The notes beneath the pieces are model-generated. The model was not told where the DNA came from, did no database searches, and saw only the letters and a list, made by a program, of their open reading frames with translations. The position numbers and the translations under genes were made by a program. A DNA stretch of 64,000 bases from Burkholderiales bacterium RIFCSPHIGHO2_01_FULL_63_240 (lineage in GTDB: Bacteria; Pseudomonadota; Gammaproteobacteria; Burkholderiales; Burkholderiaceae_C), in contig MERU01000006.1 in NCBI GenBank assembly GCA_001770725.1, positions 310,001 through 374,000 on the forward strand, read 5' to 3'. Positions 1-7,830 of the stretch are shown in pieces (the first letter of the stretch is position 1; each line of letters opens with the position of its first letter).

Positions 1-3
1 CAT
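1..3 (-). CDS. Possible start codon of a gene leaving the left edge
   Basis: The first three bases read CAT, an ATG on the minus strand. It lies about 23 bases downstream of the transcription start expected from the promoter at 32-60, so a gene probably begins here and runs off the window to the left. The ribosome site before it (GAAG about 10 bases upstream) is weak. Nothing of the product can be seen. The operators suggest it is repressed by a TetR-family protein. Confidence 0.35.
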
Positions 4-16
4 GGACTGGTCTTCG

Positions 17-133
17 AATTACCGTTGGGTAATTCTATGCGGATGGCACGTGCACCACAAGTGGATGGTTACCGATCGGTAAGTTATCTGGGTGATCGAG
101 GGTGTGGTGAAAGTTAATTACCGGTCGGTAATT
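17..133. promoter_or_regulatory. Three copies of a TetR-type operator
   Basis: Three related inverted repeats occur at 17-34 (AATTACCGTTGGGTAATT), 69-82 (TTACCGATCGGTAA, perfect) and 116-133 (AATTACCGGTCGGTAATT). Their centres are 50 and 49 bases apart, close to five helical turns, so bound dimers would face the same side of the DNA. The consensus TTACCG-N2-CGGTAA is typical of TetR-family repressors. The first copy covers the -10 region of the leftward promoter; the second sits just upstream of its -35. The cognate regulator is not identified. Confidence 0.6.
32..60 (-). promoter_or_regulatory. Sigma-70-like promoter firing left
   Basis: On the minus strand TTGTGG (-35, positions 60-55) is followed after exactly 17 bases by TAGAAT (-10, positions 37-32). 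The -10 box overlaps the first of three palindromic operators, so a repressor bound there would block initiation. It would drive the gene starting at position 3. Prediction from sequence only. Confidence 0.5.
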
Positions 134-143
134 TTTTGCTGCC

Positions 144-758
144 TCAACGCTGTCCTGGCGATTTGAAACGGGTCCGCGCATCGGCCGCCTGCTGGCGCCA
201 CTCGCAACCGATCGCATGGTCGTTGACCAGTCCCATGGCCTGCATGAAGGCGAACACGGTGGTGGGCCCCACGAACTTCCATCCCCTGCGTTTGAGCTCT
301 TTCGACAGGGCAATGGACTCGGGCGTGGTGGAGGCGGTCTGGGGTTCGGGCAGATCTTGACCGCGTGGCTCGAAAGCCCAGAAGAAGGCCGCGAGCGAGC
401 CGGCCTCGGCCACCAGTTCCTGGGCCCGCGCGGCGTTGTGGATGACGGCTTCGATCTTGCCTCGGTGGCGCACGATGCCCGGGTCTTGAAGCAGGCTGGC
501 CACGTCGGCTTCGCTGAAGCGCGCGATTCGCCGGAAGTCGAAGCCGGCAAAGGCCTGGCGAAAGCCTTCGCGCTTGTTCAAGATCGTGCGCCAGCTCAGG
601 CCGGACTGGAAACCTTCGAGGCAGATCTTCTCGAACAGCCGCGTGTCATCGGCCACCGGGAAGCCCCATTCCCGGTCGTGATAAGGCAGGAACTCGGGCA
701 CGCCTGCACACCAGCGGCACCTCACCTGGCCATCGGGGCCGGTGAACAGGGGGCTCAT
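144..758 (-). CDS. tag: DNA-3-methyladenine glycosylase I
   Basis: This 204-residue protein excises 3-methyladenine from alkylated DNA, starting base-excision repair in the cytoplasm. It has the Tag-type N-terminal zinc site (CRWC near residue 15), the conserved block YHDREWG around residues 27-33, FEKICLEGFQSGLSW around 43-57, and the C-terminal zinc-binding part (VNDHAIGCEWR). The length fits the family (about 190-200). The open frame extends further upstream, but the ATG at 758 is right because it overlaps the preceding gene's stop as ATGA and the extension lies inside that gene. It is cotranscribed with the YciI-like gene. Confidence 0.93.
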   Translation of the reverse strand: MSPLFTGPDGQVRCRWCAGVPEFLPYHDREWGFPVADDTRLFEKICLEGFQSGLSWRTILNKREGFRQAFAGFDFRRIARFSEADVASLLQDPGIVRHRGKIEAVIHNAARAQELVAEAGSLAAFFWAFEPRGQDLPEPQTASTTPESIALSKELKRRGWKFVGPTTVFAFMQAMGLVNDHAIGCEWRQQAADARTRFKSPGQR

Positions 759-1051
759 GCGCCCATCCCCAACGGGCCCGCCAGGGCCGCATGGGCGTTC
801 GTGATGGTGGCCTCGATCACCTCGGCGTGCACGACTGCGTGCTTGACGAAAGGGTCGTCGGCCAGGCGCTGCTGCAGGGTGGGCAGGTCGGGGCCCTGCG
901 CCAGGATGCAACCACCTTGTCGCTCGGCCAGGCTGCCCGAGGCCAGGAACACGCCGTCGTCGAAGCCCTTCTGGAGCCATGCCTTGTGGGCCTGCATCCA
1001 CTCGGCGGCACGCGAGCGTTGATCTGCAAACTTCAGCAGCACGATGAACAT
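755..1051 (-). CDS. YciI-like protein
   Basis: A 98-residue protein of the YciI/YCII fold (ferredoxin-like alpha-beta dimer). It opens with MFIVLLKFAD and carries the family pattern of a GGCILAQGP strand and a DDPFVKHAVVHAEV segment containing the conserved Asp-Pro and His. Substrates of most YciI proteins are unknown; dehydrochlorinase-like chemistry is known for a few. Its stop overlaps the tag start by four bases (ATGA), implying translational coupling. The TetR gene ends one base beyond its start, on the same strand, so the three genes may form one transcript. Confidence 0.85.
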   Translation of the reverse strand: MFIVLLKFADQRSRAAEWMQAHKAWLQKGFDDGVFLASGSLAERQGGCILAQGPDLPTLQQRLADDPFVKHAVVHAEVIEATITNAHAALAGPLGMGA

Positions 1052-1052
1052 G

Positions 1053-1643
1053 TCAGCCTCCCTGGCTGGTCTGGGGCGCGGTGTTGGTGTCGTGCAGCCA
1101 TTTCAGCAGCAGCTCGACTTCCTGGTGGATGAAGCCTTCGTCATCGAACGCATGTGCCAGGGTGGCGATGCCTTGGCTGCGGGCCAGCAGGTGCATGGCC
1201 AGCGTGTCGGCCTGATGGCCACGGCCCAGTTCGGTGAACTGGCGGGCCAGCCATTCGCGAAAAAGCGTGAACAGCTGATTGGCGTGGGGCAGCGCTGGGT
1301 GTTCGAGCTTGGCCAGCTCGGTGCACAGGGTGCCCACGGGGCAGCCATGTTGGCGGATCTTGGTGCCGTTCATCACCAGCATGTGGATGAAGCGGCCGAT
1401 GCGGGCAACCGGGTTGGGTGCTTCGGTGGCCCAGCCGTCGAGCATGGCCTGCGTGCGTTGCCGACGCAGCTCGATGACCGCCTCGAGGATGTCGTCCTTG
1501 GCCTTGAAATGGTGATAGAAGTTGCCGCGCGAGAGGCCCACCCTTGCGGCGATGTCGGCGAAGGATGTGTGTTCGTAGCCGCGCTCGTAGAAGAGCTGGT
1601 CGGCGAGTTCGACGATGCGGTTGCGGGTGCCGAGGGAGCCCAT
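1053..1643 (-). CDS. TetR/AcrR-family repressor
   Basis: A 196-residue regulator. Residues 8-55 form the TetR helix-turn-helix (ADQLFYERGYEHTSFADIA, then VGLSRGNFYHHFKAKDDIL). The C-terminal ligand domain is typical in size and has a TetR_C-like segment with CPVGTLCTEL near residue 100. The start is the ATG at 1643; its 5' region holds two perfect palindromes placed over its own promoter, which points to autorepression. Tag and the YciI-like gene lie immediately downstream on the same strand and could be under the same control. The inducer cannot be inferred. Confidence 0.88.
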   Translation of the reverse strand: MGSLGTRNRIVELADQLFYERGYEHTSFADIAARVGLSRGNFYHHFKAKDDILEAVIELRRQRTQAMLDGWATEAPNPVARIGRFIHMLVMNGTKIRQHGCPVGTLCTELAKLEHPALPHANQLFTLFREWLARQFTELGRGHQADTLAMHLLARSQGIATLAHAFDDEGFIHQEVELLLKWLHDTNTAPQTSQGG

Positions 1644-1662
1644 GCCAAGCCTGAATGCGGTC

Positions 1663-1704
1663 AGGACAATTGTCCTAAGTGAGAACTTAGGACAATTGTC
1701 CTAA
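1663..1704. promoter_or_regulatory. Twin operator palindromes of the TetR gene
   Basis: Two perfect palindromes share the core AGGACAATTGTCCT: 1663-1676 (14 bases) and 1687-1704 (TTAGGACAATTGTCCTAA, 18 bases). Their centres are 26 bases apart. One lies between -35 and -10, the other at the expected start site, the classical layout for autorepression by a TetR-family protein. Binding by the adjacent gene product is inferred. Confidence 0.75.
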
Positions 1705-1713
1705 AGGTGTCAA
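1684..1713 (-). promoter_or_regulatory. Promoter of the TetR gene
   Basis: On the minus strand a perfect TTGACA (-35, 1713-1708) is followed after 18 bases by TAAGTT (-10, 1689-1684). The spacer is filled by the upstream operator palindrome. Transcription would start near 1677, inside the second operator. Confidence 0.5.
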
Positions 1714-1742
1714 GCAGGTGGCCGACTCAGTTGGCCGACCGG

Positions 1743-3914
1743 TCACATCTGCAGGCTGAGCTGCACGAAGATCGAGCGCCCCGCCATGGGCAGGTCGCCA
1801 GGGATCAGCACCGGGATGACTTCGCCGGGCGAATACAGGCTGGGCTCTTCGACCTTGGCGTCGAACAGGTTGCGCACCGAGGTGCGGAACTCCCACCCCG
1901 AAGACGAACGCGGCGAGCGCAGGGTCAGGTCCATCGTGGTCTGGTCGCGCACCGGCTCGCGGGTGTCGCCGGGCGGGCGGCGGCGGCCTGCCACGTGGTT
2001 GACCTGGCCGCTCCACTGCCAGCCGCTGTCCCAGCGCCAGTCGGCGCGGCCATACAGGTGGTGCCGGGGCGCATAGCCCGCATCTTTGCCACTGGTCTCG
2101 TCGATGGAGCGCTGATACGCGTAATTGCCCGACAGGCTCACGGCGTGGCTCAGGTCGTGGCGCGCTTCGAGCTCGAAGCCGCGGCCGTTCTGCTCGCCCG
2201 TGTTCTGGAACACCTGCGGGCTGCCTGTGGGCGCGATGATGTCGCGCATGCCGTAGCGGAACAGGCTGAGCTGCAGCAGGGTGTCGCTGCGCGCCTGCCA
2301 CGAGAAGGCCAGCTCGGTGGTCTGGATGGTTTCGGGCTTGAGGTCGGGGTTGCCGCGCAACACCGGGTTGTTGATGCTGTAGAGCTCCATGAAGGCCGGA
2401 GCGCGGAAGGCCCGGCCATGCAGCAGCTTGGTGGTCAAGTCCAGGCTCGTGTCCCAGACCAGGGCCACACGCGGGTTGGTGGTCGAGCCGACGTCGGAGT
2501 AGCGGTCGTGGCGCACGCCGGTGGTGAGCGTCCAGTCCCGCAGGAAGTTCCATTCGTCTTGCAGGATGAGGTGGTCGACCTTGCGGCGGTGGGGCTTGAG
2601 GAAGGAGTCGTCGACCGAGACCTCGACGACCGAGCCGTCCCCCAGCGGGGTGGGGGGGGCGCTCAGCGACAGCACGAAGTTCTTGTATTCCCGGGTGCGG
2701 TACAGGTTGAGGTCTTCGTGGCCCAGGCCGATGCTCACCGTGTGGTCGGACCAGCCATCGTAAGTGGCCATCACGGTGCCGCGCCACTGGCGCTCCCAGG
2801 TGTTGGGCGAGCCGCGCATGCCGTTGGGAAAGTTGCCGCCCCAGGCGCCTGCCGGGTACAGCAGCAGCGGGTCGTGCTGGGCCGTGAAGTACAGGCCGCT
2901 GAGGTGGGCCTGCAGGCGCCAGTCGGGACTCAAGGGCAGGTCGTCGAGCGCGAAGCTGAAGTAGCTGCGCTGCGTGCGGCCTTTGCTGGACGGGTCGAGC
3001 GAGCTGGCGGTGCCGCCGCCCAGGCCGACCTGGTCGCGGCCGAGGTGGCCCAGGCGGACCTGGGCGTGGCCCCACTTCAGGCTGAGCTGGCCATCGAGCA
3101 TGCGGTTGCCCATGCGCACCGAACCGGGTGCCAGGCTGGCGCGGCTGCCATAGCCTGCGTCGTACTGTGTCTGGGCGTCGGCGGCGATGGTGGGGTCGTC
3201 GCCGTCGGTCTGGGCGTGCTGCAGGTAGGCGGCCACCTCCCAGGGGCCCCATTGCCCGCCGTGCAGGGCCCAGGCGCTGCGGGCCTGGAAGCTGCCCACG
3301 CGCGCACCGACTTCGGTGCCCTGGATGTCCTTGGCGTCCTTGGTGACCAGGTTGATGACGCCGGAGTAGGCGTCGGCGCCATACATGGCCGAGCCGGGCC
3401 CACGGATGACCTCGACGCGGGCGATGTTCTCCAGCGGCATGCCGGCCCAGCCGTTGCCCCGGTTGCCGATGAACAGCATCGTCAGCGGCATGCCGTCGAG
3501 CAGGATCAGGGTCTGCGGGTTGAACTGGCCGTAGATGCCGCGGATCAGGTAGAGCGGGTTGTAGGCCTGCACGTTGCGGCTGACGTGCACGCCGGGCACG
3601 GTTTCCATCACCTCGTCGAGGTCGGTGGCGCCGATGCGGGAGATGTCTTCGGCGGTGACGACGCTGGCCACCGCCGGTGCGCGGCGCAGCGGTTGCGAGC
3701 GGCCGGTGGCGATGCTGACCTCGGGGCTTTGCATGACGACGCGGTCACCGAGCGAGGCGGCGAGCTCGTCTTCATCTCGGCCGGCCTGGGCCGTGGCGTG
3801 CGAGGCGAGCAGCAGGGTGAGCAGCGGCGAGCCGATCAGCAGGCATGCCCGCGCAATGGTTGAGACGCAGGGGCGCTGCAACTCAGAGCGTGGGCGATGC
3901 GTGCGATGACTCAT
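1743..3914 (-). CDS. TonB-dependent outer-membrane receptor
   Basis: A 723-residue receptor with a hydrophobic signal segment ending near residue 44 (HATAQA). The plug spans roughly residues 75-200, with SVVTAEDISRIGATDLDEV, a PGVHV turn, ILLDGMPL and the conserved IARVEVIRGPGSAMYGADA. The beta-barrel follows to the C-terminus, including NPDLKPE and FELEARHDL. It ends in Met rather than the usual aromatic residue. The start overlaps the stop of the hybrid kinase gene (ATGA), so it is the last gene of a sensor-receptor unit. The substrate is not visible; the ABC_sub_bind partner hints at a small organic ligand. It could be named as a siderophore or vitamin receptor, but nothing shows that. Confidence 0.92.
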   Translation of the reverse strand: MSHRTHRPRSELQRPCVSTIARACLLIGSPLLTLLLASHATAQAGRDEDELAASLGDRVVMQSPEVSIATGRSQPLRRAPAVASVVTAEDISRIGATDLDEVMETVPGVHVSRNVQAYNPLYLIRGIYGQFNPQTLILLDGMPLTMLFIGNRGNGWAGMPLENIARVEVIRGPGSAMYGADAYSGVINLVTKDAKDIQGTEVGARVGSFQARSAWALHGGQWGPWEVAAYLQHAQTDGDDPTIAADAQTQYDAGYGSRASLAPGSVRMGNRMLDGQLSLKWGHAQVRLGHLGRDQVGLGGGTASSLDPSSKGRTQRSYFSFALDDLPLSPDWRLQAHLSGLYFTAQHDPLLLYPAGAWGGNFPNGMRGSPNTWERQWRGTVMATYDGWSDHTVSIGLGHEDLNLYRTREYKNFVLSLSAPPTPLGDGSVVEVSVDDSFLKPHRRKVDHLILQDEWNFLRDWTLTTGVRHDRYSDVGSTTNPRVALVWDTSLDLTTKLLHGRAFRAPAFMELYSINNPVLRGNPDLKPETIQTTELAFSWQARSDTLLQLSLFRYGMRDIIAPTGSPQVFQNTGEQNGRGFELEARHDLSHAVSLSGNYAYQRSIDETSGKDAGYAPRHHLYGRADWRWDSGWQWSGQVNHVAGRRRPPGDTREPVRDQTTMDLTLRSPRSSSGWEFRTSVRNLFDAKVEEPSLYSPGEVIPVLIPGDLPMAGRSIFVQLSLQM

Positions 3915-6007
3915 GAGTTCTCTCCGGTCGGCGGCTGGGCTGGCGTGGGTGGTGGTCCGCCATCGGTCTCGCGGACCCAGTTCAGCCCCAGGGTCTGGCC
4001 GATCAGGTCGAGCAGCTCCTGGCGGTCGAAGGGCTTGGCCAGGAAGGCATTGGCACCCGACTGCTGGGCGTCCTGGCGGTGCTGCGCCGAGGCGTTGGCG
4101 GTCAGCGCGATCACGGCGATGTCCTGCGTGCCGGGCGTGTTGCGCAGCAGTCGGGTGGCAGCCAGGCCATCGAGCACGGGCATCGCCAGGTCCATGAGGA
4201 CGAGGTCGGGTGGACAGCGCTGGGCCAGTTGCACGGCTTCCTGACCGTCGGCCGCCTCGAGGGTGTCAAAGCCCAGCGGGCGCAGCATTTCGAGCAGCAG
4301 CTGGCGGTTGGTGGTGACGTCGTCGACCACCAGGACCAGCTTGCGCGGCCCGTCGTAGCCGATGATGAGTCGCGCCTGGGCGGCGGCGATCGTTTCGGCG
4401 TGAACCACGGGCAGGTTGAGGTCGAACCAGAAGCAGCTGCCTTCGCCTTCGCGGCTGTCGAGGTGGATGTCGCCGCCCATCAGGCGCACCAGCTGGCGGC
4501 TGATGGCCAGGCCCAGGCCGGTGCCCTGGGCGCGGCTGCGCGAGTCGCCCGCTTGCTCGAAGGGCTCGAAGATGCGCTCGCGGTCGGCCTCGCGCACACC
4601 CGGGCCGCTGTCGCGCACCGAAAAGCGCAGCGTCACCTGTTCGCCCACGCGTGTGCCCGGCACCGCCTCGATGTCGAGGCTGACCTGGCCGACCTGGGTG
4701 AATTTCAGTGCGTTGCCCAGGAGGTTGATGAGGACCTGGCGCAGGCGTTGGTCATCGACCAGCACGCCGTCGGGCACCGTGTCGGCGCAGCGGGTGAGCA
4801 GGCTGATGTCCTTTTGCTGCGCCTTGATGCCCAGCACGTTGTGGAGCTGCTGGGCCAGCTGGCGGGGTTGCACGGGCACCGGGTTGAGCGCCGTGTGGCC
4901 CGACTCGATGCGCGAGAGGTCCAGGATGTCGATGATCAGGCGCAGCAGCAGGCCGCCACTGTCGTGCACGGTCTGCACGATGTGGCGCTGACGCTCGTTG
5001 AGCTCGCGGTCCATCTGCAGGATCTGCGCATAGCCCAGGATGGCGTTGAGCGGGGTGCGCAGCTCGTGGCTCATGCGCGCGAGGAAGTCGGTCTTGGCCT
5101 GGCTGGCCACCTCGGCGCGCTCCTTGGCGGCCTGCAGCTCGAGCGTGCGCTCGCGCACCAGGGCCGAGAGGTTGAGCTGGTGGCGCTGCAGCTCGTCGCC
5201 CCGCTCCTGCAGGGCCGAGATCATGCGGTTGAAGGCGGTGGCCATGCGCTGCACGTCCTGCGGGCCTTGCACCAGGGTGCGCACCTCGGACTCGCCGCGT
5301 TCGGCGCGGAACATGGCCTGCGACAGCGATTGCAACGGGCGGCTCAGGCGTTGGCTCAGCCAGCGCAGCATGCCCAGGAACAGCACCGAGATCAGCAGCG
5401 AGGTGCCGACGTTGACCAGGAAGATGTTGGTGACGGTGTGCGCCAGCGTGGCCTTGCTGAGCACGACGGTGACCTGGCCCAGCCGTTCGGCCACGGCAGG
5501 CTCGACGTCGAAGGGCGTGCTGCGCGGCTCCGACCAGACGGGTGCGACCACGTACCAGGCGTGGTCGTCTTCGGCGGCGAGCTGTGGTGCGCGGTCCGCA
5601 CCTGGGGTGACCGAGGGCAGCTCCAGGGTCACGAAGCCGGTGCTGCCCTGCGAGGCCAGCAGCTTGTTGTCGGCGGTGCGCACCTCGATGCGCAGCACGT
5701 CGGGGAAGGCCAGGGTGGCCGTCATGGCCTCGCGCACGTTGTCCGCTGAGCCCGACAGCAGGGCCAGGCGGCTCTGCGCGGCCAGGCTGCTGGCGACCTG
5801 AAGGCTCTGGTCGAGCTGCTGGTTGCGGACCTGGTGGCTGGCTTGCCAGGCGCTGGCCAGCGAGGACAGCAAGGTCATGCTCAGCACGCCGACGGCGACG
5901 ACCACGGAGAGCTGCTGCTGGAAGGTCAGGCGCTCGGCCCATCGGGTGATGGGACGCACGAGCAAGGGGATGCGAACCGCTGTCATCTCATTGCTCCGGC
6001 AGGACAA
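3911..6007 (-). CDS. Hybrid sensor histidine kinase/response regulator
   Basis: A 698-residue inner-membrane kinase. Transmembrane helices near residues 33-55 and 195-216 flank a periplasmic sensor of about 140 residues. HAMP (about 215-270), a short coiled coil, HisKA with MSHELRTPLN (phospho-His near 314), and an HATPase domain with GLGLAISRQL follow. A C-terminal receiver from about residue 575 has VLVVDD, LVLMDLAMP (phospho-Asp) and the conserved Lys in AKPFD. No output domain follows, so phosphate probably passes onward or the receiver acts as a sink. It overlaps the upstream substrate-binding gene by 20 bases and the TonB receptor by 4, indicating tight coupling. The periplasmic partner probably feeds it the signal. 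Confidence 0.93.
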   Translation of the reverse strand: MSCRSNEMTAVRIPLLVRPITRWAERLTFQQQLSVVVAVGVLSMTLLSSLASAWQASHQVRNQQLDQSLQVASSLAAQSRLALLSGSADNVREAMTATLAFPDVLRIEVRTADNKLLASQGSTGFVTLELPSVTPGADRAPQLAAEDDHAWYVVAPVWSEPRSTPFDVEPAVAERLGQVTVVLSKATLAHTVTNIFLVNVGTSLLISVLFLGMLRWLSQRLSRPLQSLSQAMFRAERGESEVRTLVQGPQDVQRMATAFNRMISALQERGDELQRHQLNLSALVRERTLELQAAKERAEVASQAKTDFLARMSHELRTPLNAILGYAQILQMDRELNERQRHIVQTVHDSGGLLLRLIIDILDLSRIESGHTALNPVPVQPRQLAQQLHNVLGIKAQQKDISLLTRCADTVPDGVLVDDQRLRQVLINLLGNALKFTQVGQVSLDIEAVPGTRVGEQVTLRFSVRDSGPGVREADRERIFEPFEQAGDSRSRAQGTGLGLAISRQLVRLMGGDIHLDSREGEGSCFWFDLNLPVVHAETIAAAQARLIIGYDGPRKLVLVVDDVTTNRQLLLEMLRPLGFDTLEAADGQEAVQLAQRCPPDLVLMDLAMPVLDGLAATRLLRNTPGTQDIAVIALTANASAQHRQDAQQSGANAFLAKPFDRQELLDLIGQTLGLNWVRETDGGPPPTPAQPPTGENS

Positions 6008-6977
6008 GGTGGATGGGCTGGGCCGAACCTTCGAGGTCGAGTCCCAGGTGGCGTGCGGTGCGCACGTTGACGGCGGTCAGCACCTGACGCAGGGCCTGCA
6101 GCCCACGCGGTGGTGGCGCACCGCTCGACAGCGCCGACACCGCTGTGGTGCCCAGGTGGCGGCCGAGTTCGAGGTTGTCCGGGTAAAGCGCGAACAACGC
6201 GCCGCGCCGCACGTGCGCGACGTTGCTGGAGAACACGGGCAGGCCCTCGTCCCAGGCCGTGCGCAGCAGCCATGGCAGCACCACCGATTCGTCGACGGCG
6301 GTGGCGTCCTGGGGCAGCCACAGCGCGTCGCGCCGCACATTGAGCTGCCCCACCAGTTCCTGGTAGCGCTTGAGCGAGCCCTTGAGGTCGTCGCTTTCGA
6401 ACGCCAGCAGCTCCAGCCCGCTCTGGCGGGCGGCCTCACGCGCCAGCCGGATCAGCCAGTCGTTCTGGCGCGGGTTGTAGACGACGATGACGCGGCGCGC
6501 CTGCGGCACGAATGCCTTGAGTCGCGTGAACAGGATCTGCGGGTCGGGCGCGAGGCTGACCACGGTGCTGGACTGGCCTTCGCTCTCGGGCACGGACAGC
6601 ACGCCCGCGGCGATGACGGGCAGCCGGGTGTCGAATGCCGTGACGGCCTTCAGGCCGCTGCGACCCAGTGCGATCACGGCCCGCACGTGGCGGTTGCGCA
6701 GCTCTTCCGACAGGGATTCGGGGGCGGCCTCGCCGGCCAGGGGCAGGCGGACGATGCGCCCACTCGCGCGCTCTTCGATGCCTCGCACGATGGCGGCAAA
6801 CGCGCTGCGGTAGGGCTCGCCGATCTGGGGGTAGACCACGCCGATGAGGGCGCGGCCATCGTCATCGGCGGCCCAGCTGGTGGCGTGGGAGACGGCCATG
6901 CCCAGCAGGCCGCAGTGCGCCAGCTTGATCAGCTCCCGGCGTGTCAGCCTGGAGCGAATCGGACATGTTCCAGACAA
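5988..6977 (-). CDS. ABC_sub_bind-type periplasmic binding protein
   Basis: A 329-residue protein of the PF04392 family (solute-binding, related to TrpX). The N-terminus carries a twin-arginine-like export signal (TRRELIKLA followed by a hydrophobic run, cleavage near SWAA). The core shows LIGVVYPQIGEPYRSAF, RAVIALGRSGLKAV and RRVIVVYNPRQNDW, matching the two-lobe fold. No permease or ATPase lies nearby, so it more likely serves as a ligand sensor for the hybrid kinase whose gene it overlaps by 20 bases. The ligand is unknown. The ATG at 6977 is preceded by a 96-base gap to the DoxX gene, which probably holds the promoter for the three-gene unit. Confidence 0.85.
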   Translation of the reverse strand: MSGTCPIRSRLTRRELIKLAHCGLLGMAVSHATSWAADDDGRALIGVVYPQIGEPYRSAFAAIVRGIEERASGRIVRLPLAGEAAPESLSEELRNRHVRAVIALGRSGLKAVTAFDTRLPVIAAGVLSVPESEGQSSTVVSLAPDPQILFTRLKAFVPQARRVIVVYNPRQNDWLIRLAREAARQSGLELLAFESDDLKGSLKRYQELVGQLNVRRDALWLPQDATAVDESVVLPWLLRTAWDEGLPVFSSNVAHVRRGALFALYPDNLELGRHLGTTAVSALSSGAPPPRGLQALRQVLTAVNVRTARHLGLDLEGSAQPIHLVLPEQ

Positions 6978-7073
6978 GTCTCACCCCCGTGTGGCGGGCC
7001 CAGGCTTGCCCGATCGCCCCCATGCATACCCGGGGGTTGGCGAGGATGGTAGCGGATGCTTGCCTGCTGTGGA

Positions 7074-7595
7074 TCAAGGGTGTGTCTGGATTGCCGGGAG
7101 GGTGTCGTGGCTTTGCCTCACCAGGCGCCTGCCCAGCCAGGCGTCCAGCGACAGACGGCCCATGCCCTGCAGGAGGAGGGCCAGGATCATCAGCCCCAGC
7201 ATCAGCGGCACCTTGAAGCCCTGGCCGGCGTCGGACTCGATCTGGTTCCAGCCGGCCCAGCCCAGGTCGAAGTGCACCGTGTAGACGGCCACCCAGGTGA
7301 TGAACAGCAGGCCCAGCGCCGCCAGCCGGCCCGCCAGGCCCAGCGCCAGGGCCAGCCCGAAAGCCACTTCGCCGAACCCGGCGGCAGCCCAGTTGAGGTC
7401 GGGGCCCAGCCAGGCCAGCACGGCAGGGAAGTCGAGCCCCGCGAACCACTCGGGGGCGGTGAGCCCGGCCGAGAGCTTCATCCAGCCGGCCTGCACGAAC
7501 TCCTGGGCCACGAACAGCCGCAGCGCCAGCAGGCCCCAGCCGTCGGTGTGCTCACGTGTTTTGCACGCGATCGAGGTAAGCGAGGAACTCATCAT
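7074..7595 (-). CDS. DoxX-family membrane protein of bufferin-type operon
   Basis: A 173-residue membrane protein with four predicted helices (around residues 20-40, 68-88, 90-115 and 125-145). It has the DoxX pattern: ALRLFVAQEFVQAGWMKL, then GFGEVAFGLALALGL. DoxX proteins are standard partners in MNIO operons (HvfX/BufD position); a role in moving or redox-poising the metallopeptide is inferred. The start ATG at 7595 follows a GGAG six bases upstream and lies 44 bases inside the end of the DUF2063 gene. An ATG three bases later is an alternative. It is the last gene of the operon. Confidence 0.85.
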   Translation of the reverse strand: MMSSSLTSIACKTREHTDGWGLLALRLFVAQEFVQAGWMKLSAGLTAPEWFAGLDFPAVLAWLGPDLNWAAAGFGEVAFGLALALGLAGRLAALGLLFITWVAVYTVHFDLGWAGWNQIESDAGQGFKVPLMLGLMILALLLQGMGRLSLDAWLGRRLVRQSHDTLPAIQTHP

Positions 7596-7830
7596 GGAGG
7601 TCTCCGTAGAAGTGCGAGTCCCAGGCGGACTGGCGCACGAAGTCGGCGATCAGGGCGAGCCAGGCTTCTTCGCCCAGGCTTGCGCGCAGCTCGGGGTGGT
7701 GGGCCTCGATCATCTGGCTGGCACCCAGGTGAACGAGGTGGCGGTACACGCGCATGCCGGCTTCCGTGTGGCCTGTGGGCACCACGTCGCTGCGCCCCCT
7801 CACGTAGTCGTAGAAGTCGGCTTCAGGCAT
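7552..7830 (-). CDS. Short DUF2063 partner protein (BufC/HvfC-like)
   Basis: A 92-residue protein matching the N-terminal DUF2063 domain: GMRVYRHLVHLG, HPELRASLGEEAWLALIADF and HDEFLAYLDRV. In known systems DUF2063 proteins bind the MNIO enzyme and the precursor leader, and are typically 200-270 residues with a second C-terminal domain; here that domain is absent. The ATG at 7830 overlaps the end of the MNIO gene by 31 bases, and its own 3' end overlaps the DoxX gene by 44. There is no in-frame remnant of a longer gene, because the reading frame is used by DoxX in another phase. Assignment is good; the short length is unusual. Confidence 0.8.
   Translation of the reverse strand: MPEADFYDYVRGRSDVVPTGHTEAGMRVYRHLVHLGASQMIEAHHPELRASLGEEAWLALIADFVRQSAWDSHFYGDLHDEFLAYLDRVQNT

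Noticed and set aside
1707-3863. 718-codon open frame on the plus strand opposite the TonB receptor
   Set aside because: It is a high-GC shadow: low-complexity Val/Ala/Gly/Gln composition, no domain, and the opposite frame is an unmistakable receptor.
4079-5749. 556-codon plus-strand frame opposite the hybrid kinase
   Set aside because: Antisense shadow of the kinase with repetitive His/Leu/Ala/Gln sequence and no recognisable motif.
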